Of a DNA stretch of 50,905 nt, positions 8,166 to 16,431 are shown piece by piece. The notes beneath the pieces are model-generated. The model worked only from the letters and a program-made list of their open reading frames with translations, was not told the DNA's origin and searched no databases. The DNA is from M3007 sp035299505. GTDB taxonomy: Bacteria; Bacteroidota; Bacteroidia; Chitinophagales; Saprospiraceae. The stretch covers positions 1-50,905 of the forward strand of contig DATGWL010000209.1 of assembly GCA_035299505.1 (NCBI GenBank). Direction: 5' to 3'. The translations under genes and the position numbers were made by a program. Position 1 is the first letter of the stretch. Each line of letters opens with the position of its first letter.

Positions 8166-8728
8166 AGCGAAGCTCCCTTCGCCAAACCTTCCAGCTGCAT
8201 CAGGTGGCGACGGATGTGCATAGCCAGAAAATACAGGTACTCATAGACGTCAATTTTCCCCAGGTCGTTGACGGTCATGGTGGTTTTGTATAAAATACCG
8301 GCGCCCTGACTGAGTTGATCCAGCCAATCCAGGCATTCTGCCAATTGTTCTTTCATGCGCGCGCGCACCGCTGCTCTCGGGGCGCCTGTGGGCTCCATGT
8401 GTTCGGGGCGAGTCCAGATAAAAGTACCCAGAGTGCCTACTTCTTCCAGCTTTTCCCGGTGAAAAACATACTGACTGGCTGCTTCCTCCAGATCCTGTTT
8501 TTCCAGCAAATGCAGCGATTTAAGGGCTCCTTTCCGGATCAGGATGAGCAGAAAATGATTGGTGAGGGTAATATGCTCCAGGATTTCTGCTGCGGTCCAG
8601 CTCCCGGGCCTGGGGCGGGAGCCAAGTACATGCTCCGGCGCATCAAACCACGTATCGGCGGCCTGAAACTGTGCGATCAGGGTAGCCCTGATTTCGGCAA
8701 TGAGGTGATGGATATTTGCTGAGCCCAT
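8162..8728 (-). CDS. DinB-like four-helix protein
   Basis: About 188 residues from the ATG at 8728 (MGSANIHHLIAEI). A DinB-superfamily four-helix bundle is indicated by GSWTAAEILEHITLTNHFLL and the C-terminal DVYEYLYFLAMHIRRHLMQLE. The His in EHI and the two His in MHIRRH fit the usual metal-binding triad. Members include thiol-transfer enzymes and uncharacterised damage-inducible proteins; no substrate can be inferred here. An upstream start at 8776 is possible but adds a Gly/Pro leader unlike the family. Confidence 0.78.
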   Translation of the reverse strand: MGSANIHHLIAEIRATLIAQFQAADTWFDAPEHVLGSRPRPGSWTAAEILEHITLTNHFLLILIRKGALKSLHLLEKQDLEEAASQYVFHREKLEEVGTLGTFIWTRPEHMEPTGAPRAAVRARMKEQLAECLDWLDQLSQGAGILYKTTMTVNDLGKIDVYEYLYFLAMHIRRHLMQLEGLAKGASL

Positions 8729-8874
8729 TGGGTGATAACCAACTTCCCCTGGAAACAGTTCCCCGCCCCCGTACAATCCCCTGTTTTATGCACGGCCGTG
8801 TTTTCACGCTGGCCTGGCTCATTGCGTTGTCTGAACCTTTGCAAAACTTTCTTTCACAACCAAACAATCTTATC

Positions 8875-9243
8875 ATGAGCAACAAAACCAAATCCATTTT
8901 GCAATGGACCCTCGCCGGACTCATTGGAATGATCTTTCTGGGAAGCGCCATCAACAAATTTATTGGCTCTGAAGAAACGGTGCAAATGGCGGCCGGTATT
9001 GGCCTTACCCTATCCACGCTCAAAATCCTCGGAGCCGTGGAATTAATTTCCATCATACTATTCCTTATACCCAGAACAGGCATTTTGGGCACTATGCTAC
9101 TCACTGCCTACATGGGCGGCGCCATTTTCGCACATCTGGGCAACGGTCACCCCATCCTTTCAGCTGTCATCATTCAGGCTTTGCTTTGGATAGCTGCAGT
9201 AGTTAGATTTCCAGCATTAACGCAAACCCTGAAAGGAGTATAA
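8875..9243 (+). CDS. DoxX-like membrane protein
   Basis: 122 residues with four hydrophobic helices. The pattern GLIGMIFLGSAINKFIGSEE, then LKILGAVELISIILFLIPRTGILGT, then TAYMGGAIFAHLGNGHP is characteristic of the DoxX-like family (DoxX_2). These are inner-membrane proteins often linked to redox or respiratory functions; the exact role is unknown. The ATG at 8875 removes a 53-residue upstream extension that lies across the start of the divergent DinB-like gene. Confidence 0.85.
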   Translation: MSNKTKSILQWTLAGLIGMIFLGSAINKFIGSEETVQMAAGIGLTLSTLKILGAVELISIILFLIPRTGILGTMLLTAYMGGAIFAHLGNGHPILSAVIIQALLWIAAVVRFPALTQTLKGV

Positions 9244-9387
9244 TTCCTCTCCTAACACTTTAAACCTGTGAATAATTGTAAAAATCGGTTAACGGCCTGC
9301 AAACCGGATATTTGATCCGAGGAAATCTGCCTGATGCCTGTACTTTCGTCCCCGTTTACCAAACAAACTGATTTTTTTACCAATTCA

Positions 9388-9870
9388 ATGAAAAACATCA
9401 TGAAACAACCCTTGCAGCTAGCCCTCGTACTCTTCCTGGCATTTATTGCTCAAACAGCATCAGCCCAAAAAGACTGGCGCTGGGAACAACACGGCGTAGG
9501 CTTCAGCGCTCCTTCCAACCTGCGCGTTACCTCCAATAATGCCAGCGAATTCACCGCCGAAGGAAGCGACCTGCTGCTGTCCATTTACGTGGAACAAGAT
9601 GGCGAAGTAACCAAAGAGACCCTGGCTGAAGCACTCGTAGCAGCCGCCAAAGAACTCCAGTACGATGAAATCAGCGATGCCGACGAACTCGAAATCGACG
9701 ATTTTGAAGGTTATTATGTAGAAGGCACCAAAGATGGTGTGGGCGCATTTATCATCACACTGCTCGATAAAAAAAGCAGCACCAACCTCGTAGTCATTAT
9801 TGCCTTCACTACAGATGGCGCCCGGGATAAAGCCATTGACATTGCTGATTCATTTTATGCCTTTGATTGA
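9388..9870 (+). CDS. Hypothetical secreted acidic protein
   Basis: 160 residues. A signal peptide (QPLQLALVLFLAFIAQTASA) is followed by an acidic alpha/beta domain with WRWEQHGVGFSAPSNLRVTS and a closing helix KAIDIADSFYAFD. I do not recognise a named family. The layout (a thin beta sheet, then one or two helices) resembles small periplasmic proteins of Bacteroidota. The ATG at 9388 is chosen because it gives a standard signal peptide. Confidence 0.75.
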   Translation: MKNIMKQPLQLALVLFLAFIAQTASAQKDWRWEQHGVGFSAPSNLRVTSNNASEFTAEGSDLLLSIYVEQDGEVTKETLAEALVAAAKELQYDEISDADELEIDDFEGYYVEGTKDGVGAFIITLLDKKSSTNLVVIIAFTTDGARDKAIDIADSFYAFD

Positions 9871-9877
9871 GGATATT

Positions 9878-10140
9878 TAGGGGACATTGGGGTCATTTTG
9901 AGGTCATTTAGAGGTCATTTAGAGGTCATTTTTGAGGTCATTTAAGGGCTATTTTTTAGAGTCATTTTAGGTGCTCTTTAATGACCCCAAAACGACCCAA
10001 ATGCCCCCTAAATGACCCCTAAATGACCTCTTAATGACCCCAAAACGACCCAAATGACCCCTAAATGACCCCTAAATGACCCCTAAATGACCTCAAAATG
10101 ACCCCTAAATGACCCCTAATACCCCAAAATAACCCCTAAA
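9878..10140. repeat. Inverted block of GGTCATTT / AAATGACC repeats between convergent genes
   Basis: The left part (about 9890-9970) has repeated GAGGTCATTT units. The right part (about 9980-10135) has repeated AAATGACCCCT units, the reverse complement. The whole 260 bp can fold as a long irregular hairpin between the stops of two convergent genes, so it may act as a bidirectional terminator. The core is shared with the array at the window start. Confidence 0.92.
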
Positions 10141-10147
10141 AATCCAC

Positions 10148-11509
10148 TCACTCTCTACCACCCTGTTCCAGCCTTTTGAGGTTTTCGCGGAACAGTTCCG
10201 TATTGGGGTCGTTGGATTTTTCAGCTAACTCAACTGCTTTTTGACAGGCCTTGATCGCATTTTTGGTGGAGCCATTGATAGAAAGCGCTTCTCCATAGCT
10301 GTCAAAAGCATTTGCCGATGCGGGGAACAGCTGCGTATTGCACCAAAAAATAAGCTCAGCCGTTTTGGGCTTGTCCAGTCCCATTAAATAGTCATATCCG
10401 GCCATATTGATATCCATCTCTGTCATCAAACCTGCATCCACACAGGCTTTGAACAGGGCCAATACTTCCGCGTCGTTTTTACCTTTGGGGTATTGTGACA
10501 GCGCATCAAAAAGCGGCCCGGCCAGTGCCATATCCCGCTCCTGATTTTGCCGGCGATATTGCGCTGCAGCCTCTTTTGCCAACTCCATAGCCTTATCAAG
10601 GGCTTCTTCGCCGGGCACTTTGACCTCTGGAATAACCCCAACGCCTTCCCAATTGGTTTGGGTAACCGGATTGATGGCACGCCCACCCGGAATAAATATC
10701 CCCAGCTGCTCATTCACCGGAACCATACCGCCCGGATTAGCTCCGCCACCGGTGGTTTCACCTACCAGTGTAGCCCGCTTGCGGGACTGCATATTGTATG
10801 AAAACTCCTCAGCGCCGGAAAAGGTATAGTTGCTGGTGAGAATGAACAACGGCACTTCCGGCATTTTCACACCGCCTACCTGATCCAGCGTCCAGAATTC
10901 TTCCGTACGATTGCCTTCCCTGAAGTAAAGGCTGTTCAGGTGCACTTTTTTGTCAAAAAAATAGCTGCACAGGTATTGCACCATGGCCGGATTGCCTCCG
11001 CCGTTATGGCGCAGGTCAATAATGATGGCATCTGAACTGGCCAGCAGCCCCATACAATGGTCTGCCATAGGCTTGCCCTCCACCGGAGGTGCAAATCCGC
11101 GCAGGTCAAGATACCCAATGTTATCGGGGTACATTTTCACCTCTGTAAAACCCGCAGTCCCTCCCCTCCGGTTGTCCAAAAAAGATGTGAGCGGATCAGC
11201 CCTTCGCCCCCCCGCGCCAGCAGTCCGAACCCGGATGTGCTTGTCGTGCGTAATGGACTGCAGCTCTGTAGTCAGTAAAGCTGCAAACGATTTGAGGTCG
11301 TTCGATGCATCAAATGCTCCGGCTTTGAGCCGGGCTTCAAGGTGTTCAGCAGTAGTTTTGGCTACTTCCGGAAACACATACTGTTGCTGCAAAAGTTCGC
11401 CTATCTGATGAACACTTTGTTGTTTGAATTCGGCGCTGAGCGTTTGTGCCTGGAGCGGGGCGCAGCAAAGCAGTATACCCAGGGTTAAACAGGAAATTTG
11501 TTGGATCAT
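10148..11509 (-). CDS. S41 family peptidase (IRBP/tricorn-like), secreted
   Basis: 453 residues with a signal peptide (MIQQISCLTLGILLCCAPLQ). An N-terminal helical Peptidase_S41_N-type region spans about 25-105 (YVFPEVAKTTAEHLEARL, SITHDKHIRV). The ClpP-like protease core covers about 120-325, with IIDLRHNGGGN at 163-173, the nucleophile Ser231 in TFSGAEEFSYN, and RATLVGETTGGGANP. Residues about 330-453 are helical and TPR-like (AFDSYGEALSINGSTKNAIKACQKAVELAEKS). It should cleave peptides in the periplasm; the substrate is unknown. No PDZ domain is visible, which fits the IRBP-like branch rather than the C-terminal processing proteases. Confidence 0.9.
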   Translation of the reverse strand: MIQQISCLTLGILLCCAPLQAQTLSAEFKQQSVHQIGELLQQQYVFPEVAKTTAEHLEARLKAGAFDASNDLKSFAALLTTELQSITHDKHIRVRTAGAGGRRADPLTSFLDNRRGGTAGFTEVKMYPDNIGYLDLRGFAPPVEGKPMADHCMGLLASSDAIIIDLRHNGGGNPAMVQYLCSYFFDKKVHLNSLYFREGNRTEEFWTLDQVGGVKMPEVPLFILTSNYTFSGAEEFSYNMQSRKRATLVGETTGGGANPGGMVPVNEQLGIFIPGGRAINPVTQTNWEGVGVIPEVKVPGEEALDKAMELAKEAAAQYRRQNQERDMALAGPLFDALSQYPKGKNDAEVLALFKACVDAGLMTEMDINMAGYDYLMGLDKPKTAELIFWCNTQLFPASANAFDSYGEALSINGSTKNAIKACQKAVELAEKSNDPNTELFRENLKRLEQGGRE

Positions 11510-11581
11510 AGCAAATTAGTTTAGTGAAAAACCCTTGGAGTCCTGCTGCGTTGAAAAGGTTACAGAAGAAGTAGCCTTTCT

Positions 11582-12649
11582 TTAATCGGGTAGCACCTTA
11601 CCCCCCATCACTTCCTGCTGTTTGGCAATACTTTCCTGATGCACCGCCGACAGGAATTTTTCCACAAAAGCCTGACTCAAACCACGTTTATCGCCCTGCT
11701 CAAACCCTTTTTCCAATATCTCATTCCATCGCACGCTTTGCAGGATAGAAATATGATTGCGCTGCTTGTACCGGCCAATATCCTGCGCAATCCGCATACG
11801 CCTCGCCAGCAGGTTGAATAATTCCATGTCCACCTCATCAATCTTGTGTCGCAGGTTTTCAATGTGTTCCAGAAAATCCTGGTCGTCACTCGTTTCCCGG
11901 CGCAATACCAGTTGTTGTATCATTGCCTGATAGATTTCCGGTGTAATCTGTTGTTTGGCATCACTCAAGGCCTCATCCGGCCTCGGATGCACCTCGGTCA
12001 TAAGCCCATCGTAGTTCAGGTCCATGGCCTGCTGGGCCACCTCCCGCAAATCTTCCCGATTGCCACAGATGTGCGAGTTGTCGCAAATCAGGGGCACATC
12101 CGGCATCCTTCGCCGCAGTTCAATGGGCAGCTCCCAATAAGGAGCATTCCTGAAGCGTGATTTGGCATACGCCGAAAAACCCCTGTGTATGGCGCCAATC
12201 CGGGTCACCCCGGCATTAGCCACCCGTTCTATGGCGCCCAGCCAAAGCTCAAGGTCCGGATTCACCGGGTTCTTGATCAGCACAGGAACATCCACTCCCT
12301 TCAGCGCATCTGCAATCTCCTGCACTGAAAACGGATTGACCGTAGAGCGGGCGCCTATCCAGAGCACATCTACGCCGTGCTTCAGGGCTTCATACACCTG
12401 ATTGCTATTGGCAACTTCTATGGTGGTAGGCAGTCCGGTTTCCTGTTTTACCCGTCGCAACCAGGGCAGGGCGCCGGCCCCTACCCCTTCGAAGGCGCCC
12501 GGACGCGTACGCGGCTTCCAAACGCCGGCTCTGAACAATTGAACGCCTGCGTGTTTCAGGCCATGGGCTGTTTGCAGCACCTGTTCTTCGGTTTCTGCCG
12601 AACAAGGTCCGGCTATCAAAAATGGGCGGTTATCTTTTCTCTGGAACAT
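11582..12649 (-). CDS. aroF: Bifunctional DAHP synthase / chorismate mutase
   Basis: 355 residues. Residues 1-250 are a KDO8P-type (type I beta) 3-deoxy-7-phosphoheptulonate synthase, with GPCSAE at 14-19, KPRTRPGAFEG at 45-55, the IGARS loop near 98, and a metal-site His in AIHRGFS and EVHPRPDEA. Residues about 258-345 form an AroQ-type chorismate mutase (IENLRHKIDEVDMELFNLLARRM). It joins the first shikimate-pathway step to the chorismate-to-prephenate step, as is common in Bacteroidota. The fused mutase probably also gives allosteric control by prephenate. It is the last gene of the Phe/Tyr operon, 29 bp after tyrA. Confidence 0.96.
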   Translation of the reverse strand: MFQRKDNRPFLIAGPCSAETEEQVLQTAHGLKHAGVQLFRAGVWKPRTRPGAFEGVGAGALPWLRRVKQETGLPTTIEVANSNQVYEALKHGVDVLWIGARSTVNPFSVQEIADALKGVDVPVLIKNPVNPDLELWLGAIERVANAGVTRIGAIHRGFSAYAKSRFRNAPYWELPIELRRRMPDVPLICDNSHICGNREDLREVAQQAMDLNYDGLMTEVHPRPDEALSDAKQQITPEIYQAMIQQLVLRRETSDDQDFLEHIENLRHKIDEVDMELFNLLARRMRIAQDIGRYKQRNHISILQSVRWNEILEKGFEQGDKRGLSQAFVEKFLSAVHQESIAKQQEVMGGKVLPD

Positions 12650-12678
12650 AATCTTTCAATATTAAAAAACGCGATTAT

Positions 12679-13527
12679 TCAGGCTGGATCCAATATTCTT
12701 TTGATCTCATTAGCCTGTTTTATTAAGCTGTGAAAAGTGGAAAAATCGTTTTTAATCAACAAGGTGCGAAACCTGCTCACCGTATTAATGTAGGTGTCCA
12801 GCACATCCAGTATATGGTCCCGGTTTTGTTGAAAAATGGGAATCCAGGTGTCCGGATGACTCTTGGCCAACCGAACAGTACTGTTGAAACCACTGCTGGC
12901 CAGTTCAAAAATCTGCGCCTCATCCTGCTCTTTTTCCAGCACGGTCAAAGCCAGGGCAAAGGAGGCTATGTGCGAAATATGACTCACATACGCCACGTGC
13001 AGGTCGTGCGCCTGCGCATCCAGGTATGTCAGGTGCATGTGCAGGCTGGCATATAGATTTTCAACCAAAGCCAGCGCATCGGGGTCAGAGTCCTCTACAT
13101 TGGTCAATACGCAGCATTTACCCTTAAAAAGGTTGTTTTGGGCAGCTGTCGGACCGCTGTATTCGGTTCCGGCCATAGGGTGTGTGGCCACAAAGCGCCG
13201 GCGAAGTGCATGATGCTCCACCGCAGCCAGCGCCGCAGCCTTGGTAGATCCTACATCCATCAGCACCTGATCAGGATGCATTAAATCCAGCACCATGGGC
13301 AATACCCGGGCTAAATGATCTACCGGAATAGCCACCACAATCAGGTTACTGTTTGCTACGGCTTCCTCAAGGGGTAATACCCGATCTACCAGGCCGGCTT
13401 CCAGAGCCTGAGCGGCATGAACCGGATTGGTTTCTACGCCAACAACATGCCCGACAAACCCATTTCGGCGCAAATCCAGCGCCATAGAGCCACCAATCAA
13501 TCCGGGTCCGATAACTGTGAGTTGCAT
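12679..13527 (-). CDS. tyrA: Prephenate dehydrogenase
   Basis: 282 residues, with an N-terminal NAD(P)-binding Rossmann motif (VIGPGLIGGSMALDLRRNGF), then VAIPVDH and DVGSTKAA. The substrate-binding His lies in ATHPMAGTEYSGP. The C-terminal helical dimerisation domain is present (HVAYVSHISHIASFALAL, SGFNSTVRLAKSHP). It oxidatively decarboxylates prephenate to 4-hydroxyphenylpyruvate for tyrosine. No ACT domain is present. It is third in the operon, 8 bp after the aminotransferase. Confidence 0.96.
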   Translation of the reverse strand: MQLTVIGPGLIGGSMALDLRRNGFVGHVVGVETNPVHAAQALEAGLVDRVLPLEEAVANSNLIVVAIPVDHLARVLPMVLDLMHPDQVLMDVGSTKAAALAAVEHHALRRRFVATHPMAGTEYSGPTAAQNNLFKGKCCVLTNVEDSDPDALALVENLYASLHMHLTYLDAQAHDLHVAYVSHISHIASFALALTVLEKEQDEAQIFELASSGFNSTVRLAKSHPDTWIPIFQQNRDHILDVLDTYINTVSRFRTLLIKNDFSTFHSLIKQANEIKRILDPA

Positions 13528-13535
13528 GAGTTAGC

Positions 13536-14687
13536 TTATTGTAGTCTGTGAAGTGCTTCGCGGAGTTGTGCTACCGGACTGCAGAGGGAAACCCTGACAT
13601 AGGAGCGCCCGGCCTCTCCGAAAATACCACCCGGCGTAATGAACAGGTGATACCGCTGCAACAGGTCATCGCTCATGGCATAACCATCAGTATACTGCTC
13701 CGGTATTCCGGCCCACACAAACATGCCTTGCTGATGGGAATCAAAAGAGCAGCCCAGCTGCCGAAGCAGTGCAAAGGCTTCTTGCTGGCGTTCAGCGTAA
13801 GTTTCGTTGAGCCGGGCATACCAGTTATCCGGCGCCTGCAACGCTGCAATGGCCGCCTGTTGTACCGGTAAAAACTGTCCTGAATCCATATTACTCTTGA
13901 AACGCAACACCGACTGCAGGTATTGAGCATGTCCGGCCAGCATACCCACCCGCCATCCGGCCATATTGTGCGATTTGGACAGGGAGTTTAGCTCCAGGGC
14001 CACTTCCAGTGCTCCAGCTTCAGACAGAATGCTTCTGGGATGCCTGTTGAGGATAAAACTGTACGGATTATCATGTACGATGAGGATGTTGTTTCTACGA
14101 CCAAAATCAATCAGCCTGCGGAAGGTATCCGCGGCAGCTGTTGCGCCCGTGGGCATGTGCGGGTAATTGATCCACATGATTTTTACCCGCGACAGATCCG
14201 TTTGTTCCAGGGCCTCCAAATCCGGCTGCCATTGACGGGATTCGAGCAGGTTGTATGCGCGCGCCTCCGCACCGGCAAGCAGGGTGGCAGCCCGGTAGGT
14301 GGGATATCCCGGATTAGGAATCAGGGCTACATCGCCCGGCTCGAGAAAGGTAAAGGCAATGTGTGCAATGCCTTCCTTGGAGCCAATCAGGGGCAAAATC
14401 TGATGCTCGGGATCAAGTGTGCACTGATAATGCCGGGCGTACCAGTTGGCCCAGGCCTTGCGCAAGGCCGGCAGTCCGGTGTACGACTGATAACCATGCG
14501 CGGCGGCCGATTGCGCGCTGTCGTTCAGGGCATCTACCACATCAGGGTGCGGCGGCTGGTCTGGCGATCCGATGCCCAGATTAAGCACCGGTTTGCCTTC
14601 TTGTCGCATCCGGGTAATTTCGCGCAATTTGGCGGCGAAATAGTATTCAGAAACCAGGTTTAGTCTATTGGCTGTTGCAATCATCAT
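13536..14687 (-). CDS. PLP-dependent aminotransferase, probably aromatic
   Basis: 383 residues, fold-type I class I/II aminotransferase. Visible sites are SKEGIAH (phosphate-binding), INYPHMPTGA with Asn174, HDNPYS (Asp206, Tyr209), the PLP Lys238 in SLSKSHNMAGWRVG, and the C-terminal substrate Arg in SYVRVSL. Its place between prephenate dehydratase and dehydrogenase points to the last transamination of phenylpyruvate and hydroxyphenylpyruvate, or of prephenate. Sequence alone cannot separate these. A second start codon follows directly (MMI). Confidence 0.9.
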   Translation of the reverse strand: MMIATANRLNLVSEYYFAAKLREITRMRQEGKPVLNLGIGSPDQPPHPDVVDALNDSAQSAAAHGYQSYTGLPALRKAWANWYARHYQCTLDPEHQILPLIGSKEGIAHIAFTFLEPGDVALIPNPGYPTYRAATLLAGAEARAYNLLESRQWQPDLEALEQTDLSRVKIMWINYPHMPTGATAAADTFRRLIDFGRRNNILIVHDNPYSFILNRHPRSILSEAGALEVALELNSLSKSHNMAGWRVGMLAGHAQYLQSVLRFKSNMDSGQFLPVQQAAIAALQAPDNWYARLNETYAERQQEAFALLRQLGCSFDSHQQGMFVWAGIPEQYTDGYAMSDDLLQRYHLFITPGGIFGEAGRSYVRVSLCSPVAQLREALHRLQ

Positions 14688-14700
14688 AGGTCAAGAATTT

Positions 14701-15531
14701 TCAGTTAAACATGGAACCACTCCGGTAAACGCCCAGGATTTGCAGGTCGCCGGCCAGGTTTGACAAGGATTGAAGCAGGGCATGAATGCGCTCGGGCAAA
14801 CAAGTGAAATCAGCGTAGAAATGATATTCCCAGGGTTTTCCGAGCAGCGGGACAGATTGAATTTTACTCAGATTGGCGTTTTCGGCAGCCATCAGACCGA
14901 GTATACGCGCCAGGCTGCCGGGCTCATTGGCCAGGGTGAAAGAGAGCGATACTTTATTGGCAGCAGGCACAGGAGCAGCCTCCGGGCGACGCTGCAAGGC
15001 CAGAAAGCGGGTGTAGTTTTCCGGAACGGTTTCAATGGCAGGCGCCAGAATCTGCAAACCATATAATTCTGCCGCCCGTTCACTGGCAATAGCCCCAATG
15101 GCGGTTGACCTGTTTCTGGCCACAAAAGCGGCGCTTTCCGCAGTATCCTCAGAGGCCACCAGCCGGATATGCGGATAACGGTTGAAAAATTCTGCACACT
15201 GCGCCAGGGCCATGGGATGTGAATGCACCTCCTGTACATCTTCCAGTGTGGCGCCTGGTAAAGTCAGCAGATTTTGACGAATAGGCAGGTATACCTCGCC
15301 AACGATGGCCAACTGACTGTTTTGCAGCAGGGCGTAATTGCCCAAAATGCTGCCTGCAATACTGTTCTCAATAGCCAACACCGCTCCATCGGCATGTGCA
15401 GAGGATGCCATTATGCCGAAGAGTTCCGGAAATGACAAGGCTGGTACCACCTCAATCTGGCAACCGAAGAACTGACGGGCAGCAATTTCATGAAACGCCC
15501 CCTGAACGCCTTGAATGACGATTTTTTGCAT
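14701..15531 (-). CDS. pheA: Prephenate dehydratase
   Basis: 276 residues. The catalytic domain (1-185) begins VIQGVQGAFHEIAARQFF and carries AIENSIAGSI and the catalytic TRF in ENYTRFLAL. Residues about 195-270 form an ACT domain (GSLARILGLMAAENANLSKI) for phenylalanine feedback. The usual ESRP ligand motif of the ACT domain reads QSVP here, a change I associate with Bacteroidota members rather than damage. It makes phenylpyruvate. It is the first enzyme gene of the operon and starts 10 bp after the terminator hairpin of the leader. Confidence 0.95.
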   Translation of the reverse strand: MQKIVIQGVQGAFHEIAARQFFGCQIEVVPALSFPELFGIMASSAHADGAVLAIENSIAGSILGNYALLQNSQLAIVGEVYLPIRQNLLTLPGATLEDVQEVHSHPMALAQCAEFFNRYPHIRLVASEDTAESAAFVARNRSTAIGAIASERAAELYGLQILAPAIETVPENYTRFLALQRRPEAAPVPAANKVSLSFTLANEPGSLARILGLMAAENANLSKIQSVPLLGKPWEYHFYADFTCLPERIHALLQSLSNLAGDLQILGVYRSGSMFN

Positions 15532-15540
15532 AAAATAAAA

Positions 15541-15571
15541 AAGGGGAGCTCCTGTATCAGGAACTCCCCTT
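15541..15571 (-). terminator. Attenuator terminator hairpin before pheA
   Basis: On the minus strand AAGGGGAGTTCCTG - ATA - CAGGAGCTCCCCTT forms a 14-bp stem (one G-T pair) with a 3-base loop. TTTTATTTTA follows directly, just before the pheA ATG at 15531. A terminator between promoter and first enzyme gene only makes sense as a conditional one. The AGTTCCT of its 5' arm is complementary to AGGAACT in the leader (15618-15624), a candidate antiterminator pairing. Confidence 0.85.
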
Positions 15572-15591
15572 ATGCGTTGATTTTGAATGTT

Positions 15592-15690
15592 TTAATCAGG
15601 TATCAACATGCGGTGGCAGTTCCTTTTTTTGTTTCCAAAAAAGAAATAGAAAAAGTAAAAGCCAAAAAAGGAAACGAGTTGATTCCGCAT
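15592..15690 (-). CDS. Phe/Tyr-rich leader peptide (pheL-like)
   Basis: A 32-codon ORF starts at 15690 and stops with TAA at 15592. After MRNQLV it reads SFFGFYFFYFFFG, with eight Phe and two Tyr in twelve codons, then a basic tail ending MLIPD. It lies between a good promoter (15713-15742) and the terminator hairpin, 61 bp upstream of pheA. Such a peptide would stall ribosomes when charged tRNA-Phe (or tRNA-Tyr) is scarce. The first AGGAACT base lies 11 nt past the last Phe codon, so a stalled ribosome would leave it free to pair with the terminator arm. By analogy to enterobacterial pheL; no Bacteroidota precedent is claimed. Confidence 0.8.
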   Translation of the reverse strand: MRNQLVSFFGFYFFYFFFGNKKRNCHRMLIPD

Positions 15691-15712
15691 GTATTAGTGT
15701 ACTATGACGGTG

Positions 15713-15742
15713 CAAACATAAGGGCTTTTCAGAATAGTGCAA
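15713..15742 (-). promoter_or_regulatory. Bacteroidota-type promoter of the Phe/Tyr operon
   Basis: On the minus strand TTG (15742-15740), 19 bases, then TATGTTTG (15720-15713). This matches the Bacteroidota sigma-ABfr consensus (TTG at -33, TAnnTTTG at -7). Transcription would start about 15-17 bases before the leader peptide ATG. Confidence 0.8.
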
Positions 15743-15813
15743 GAAAAAAATGGAAAATAGCCTGGACAAGCATTTTTCAGGTTTACGCTAGCAGGAACTA
15801 AGTTGGTTCACCA

Positions 15814-16233
15814 CTAATCTACTTTCACAATCACTTTATACTTGTCGTACTGTCCATAATCCTCACACTGGATGCCTTCGGTATTGACGAAGGTGACGGT
15901 TTTGTTTCCAAAGGAATGGAAATAATGCAGTCCAGCCGGTGCGCTATTGGTTTCAAGGGTCAATATGGTATCCAGGCCGGACGAATTACTTATTTCAAAG
16001 GTGGCCTTTACAGCTCCTTCCCAAAGACAATCGGTGTTGCAGGGGCAACGCTCCTCTTTTGCACCGATGAAGCATACTGTTAGATCATGATCTGCAAAAT
16101 AGGCACAGTCCTGCCAGGGGATAACAGCAGTGGAGCCGTTGACATCTCTGGTGATACGCAAAGGGTCGTTGTCTTCACAGGCCATAAAAGCCAGCAGAAC
16201 AAACAGGTAAGGGAACAAAAAAATAGGTTTCAT
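15814..16233 (-). CDS. Hypothetical lipoprotein with Cys-rich domain
   Basis: 139 residues. A signal peptide ends in the lipobox LAFMAC, so Cys19 should be lipidated. The mature part contains DCAYFADHDLTVCF and the motif RCPCNTDCLWEGAVKATFEI. I recognise this as a recurrent pattern (RCP..-CxWEG-A) in secreted proteins of Bacteroidota, but it has no known function. Four to six Cys suggest disulfides. It has its own promoter at 16263-16293 and is probably a single-gene unit. Confidence 0.8.
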   Translation of the reverse strand: MKPIFLFPYLFVLLAFMACEDNDPLRITRDVNGSTAVIPWQDCAYFADHDLTVCFIGAKEERCPCNTDCLWEGAVKATFEISNSSGLDTILTLETNSAPAGLHYFHSFGNKTVTFVNTEGIQCEDYGQYDKYKVIVKVD

Positions 16234-16262
16234 AGTCAGATCGGTTGATGATTAAATTTGGA

Positions 16263-16295
16263 CAAATATAACGAAAAAATGCCGTTTTTCCAAAA
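16263..16295 (-). promoter_or_regulatory. Bacteroidota-type promoter of the lipoprotein gene
   Basis: On the minus strand TTTTG (16295-16291), 20 bases, then TATATTTG (16270-16263), an exact TAnnTTTG. It is about 30 bases upstream of the lipoprotein ATG. Confidence 0.75.
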
Positions 16296-16297
16296 CA

Positions 16298-16332
16298 GAC
16301 TTTCTGCGAAAGTGGTTTGGGAGCAGAAAGTC
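16298..16332 (-). terminator. Hairpin downstream of the TPR-CHAT gene
   Basis: GACTTTCTGC (16298-16307) and GCAGAAAGTC (16323-16332) form a perfect 10-bp stem with a 15-base loop, about 100 bp past the stop of the CHAT gene. On the minus strand it is followed by TGTTTTGG, only moderately T-rich, so termination is plausible but unproven. Confidence 0.45.
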
Positions 16333-16431
16333 AAATAAATCATCTGTTTAACACCAACTTGACTGCCTTATTTCAGGATGATCAATAATACAGGTGATAT
16401 AAACCGATTGCCATGGCGGGAATTTGGATAT

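Noticed and set aside
15490..15801. Plus-strand ORF of 103 codons over the pheA leader
   Set aside because: It is antisense to the promoter, leader peptide and terminator, which explain the sequence better. The Lys-rich product is the complement of the Phe run.
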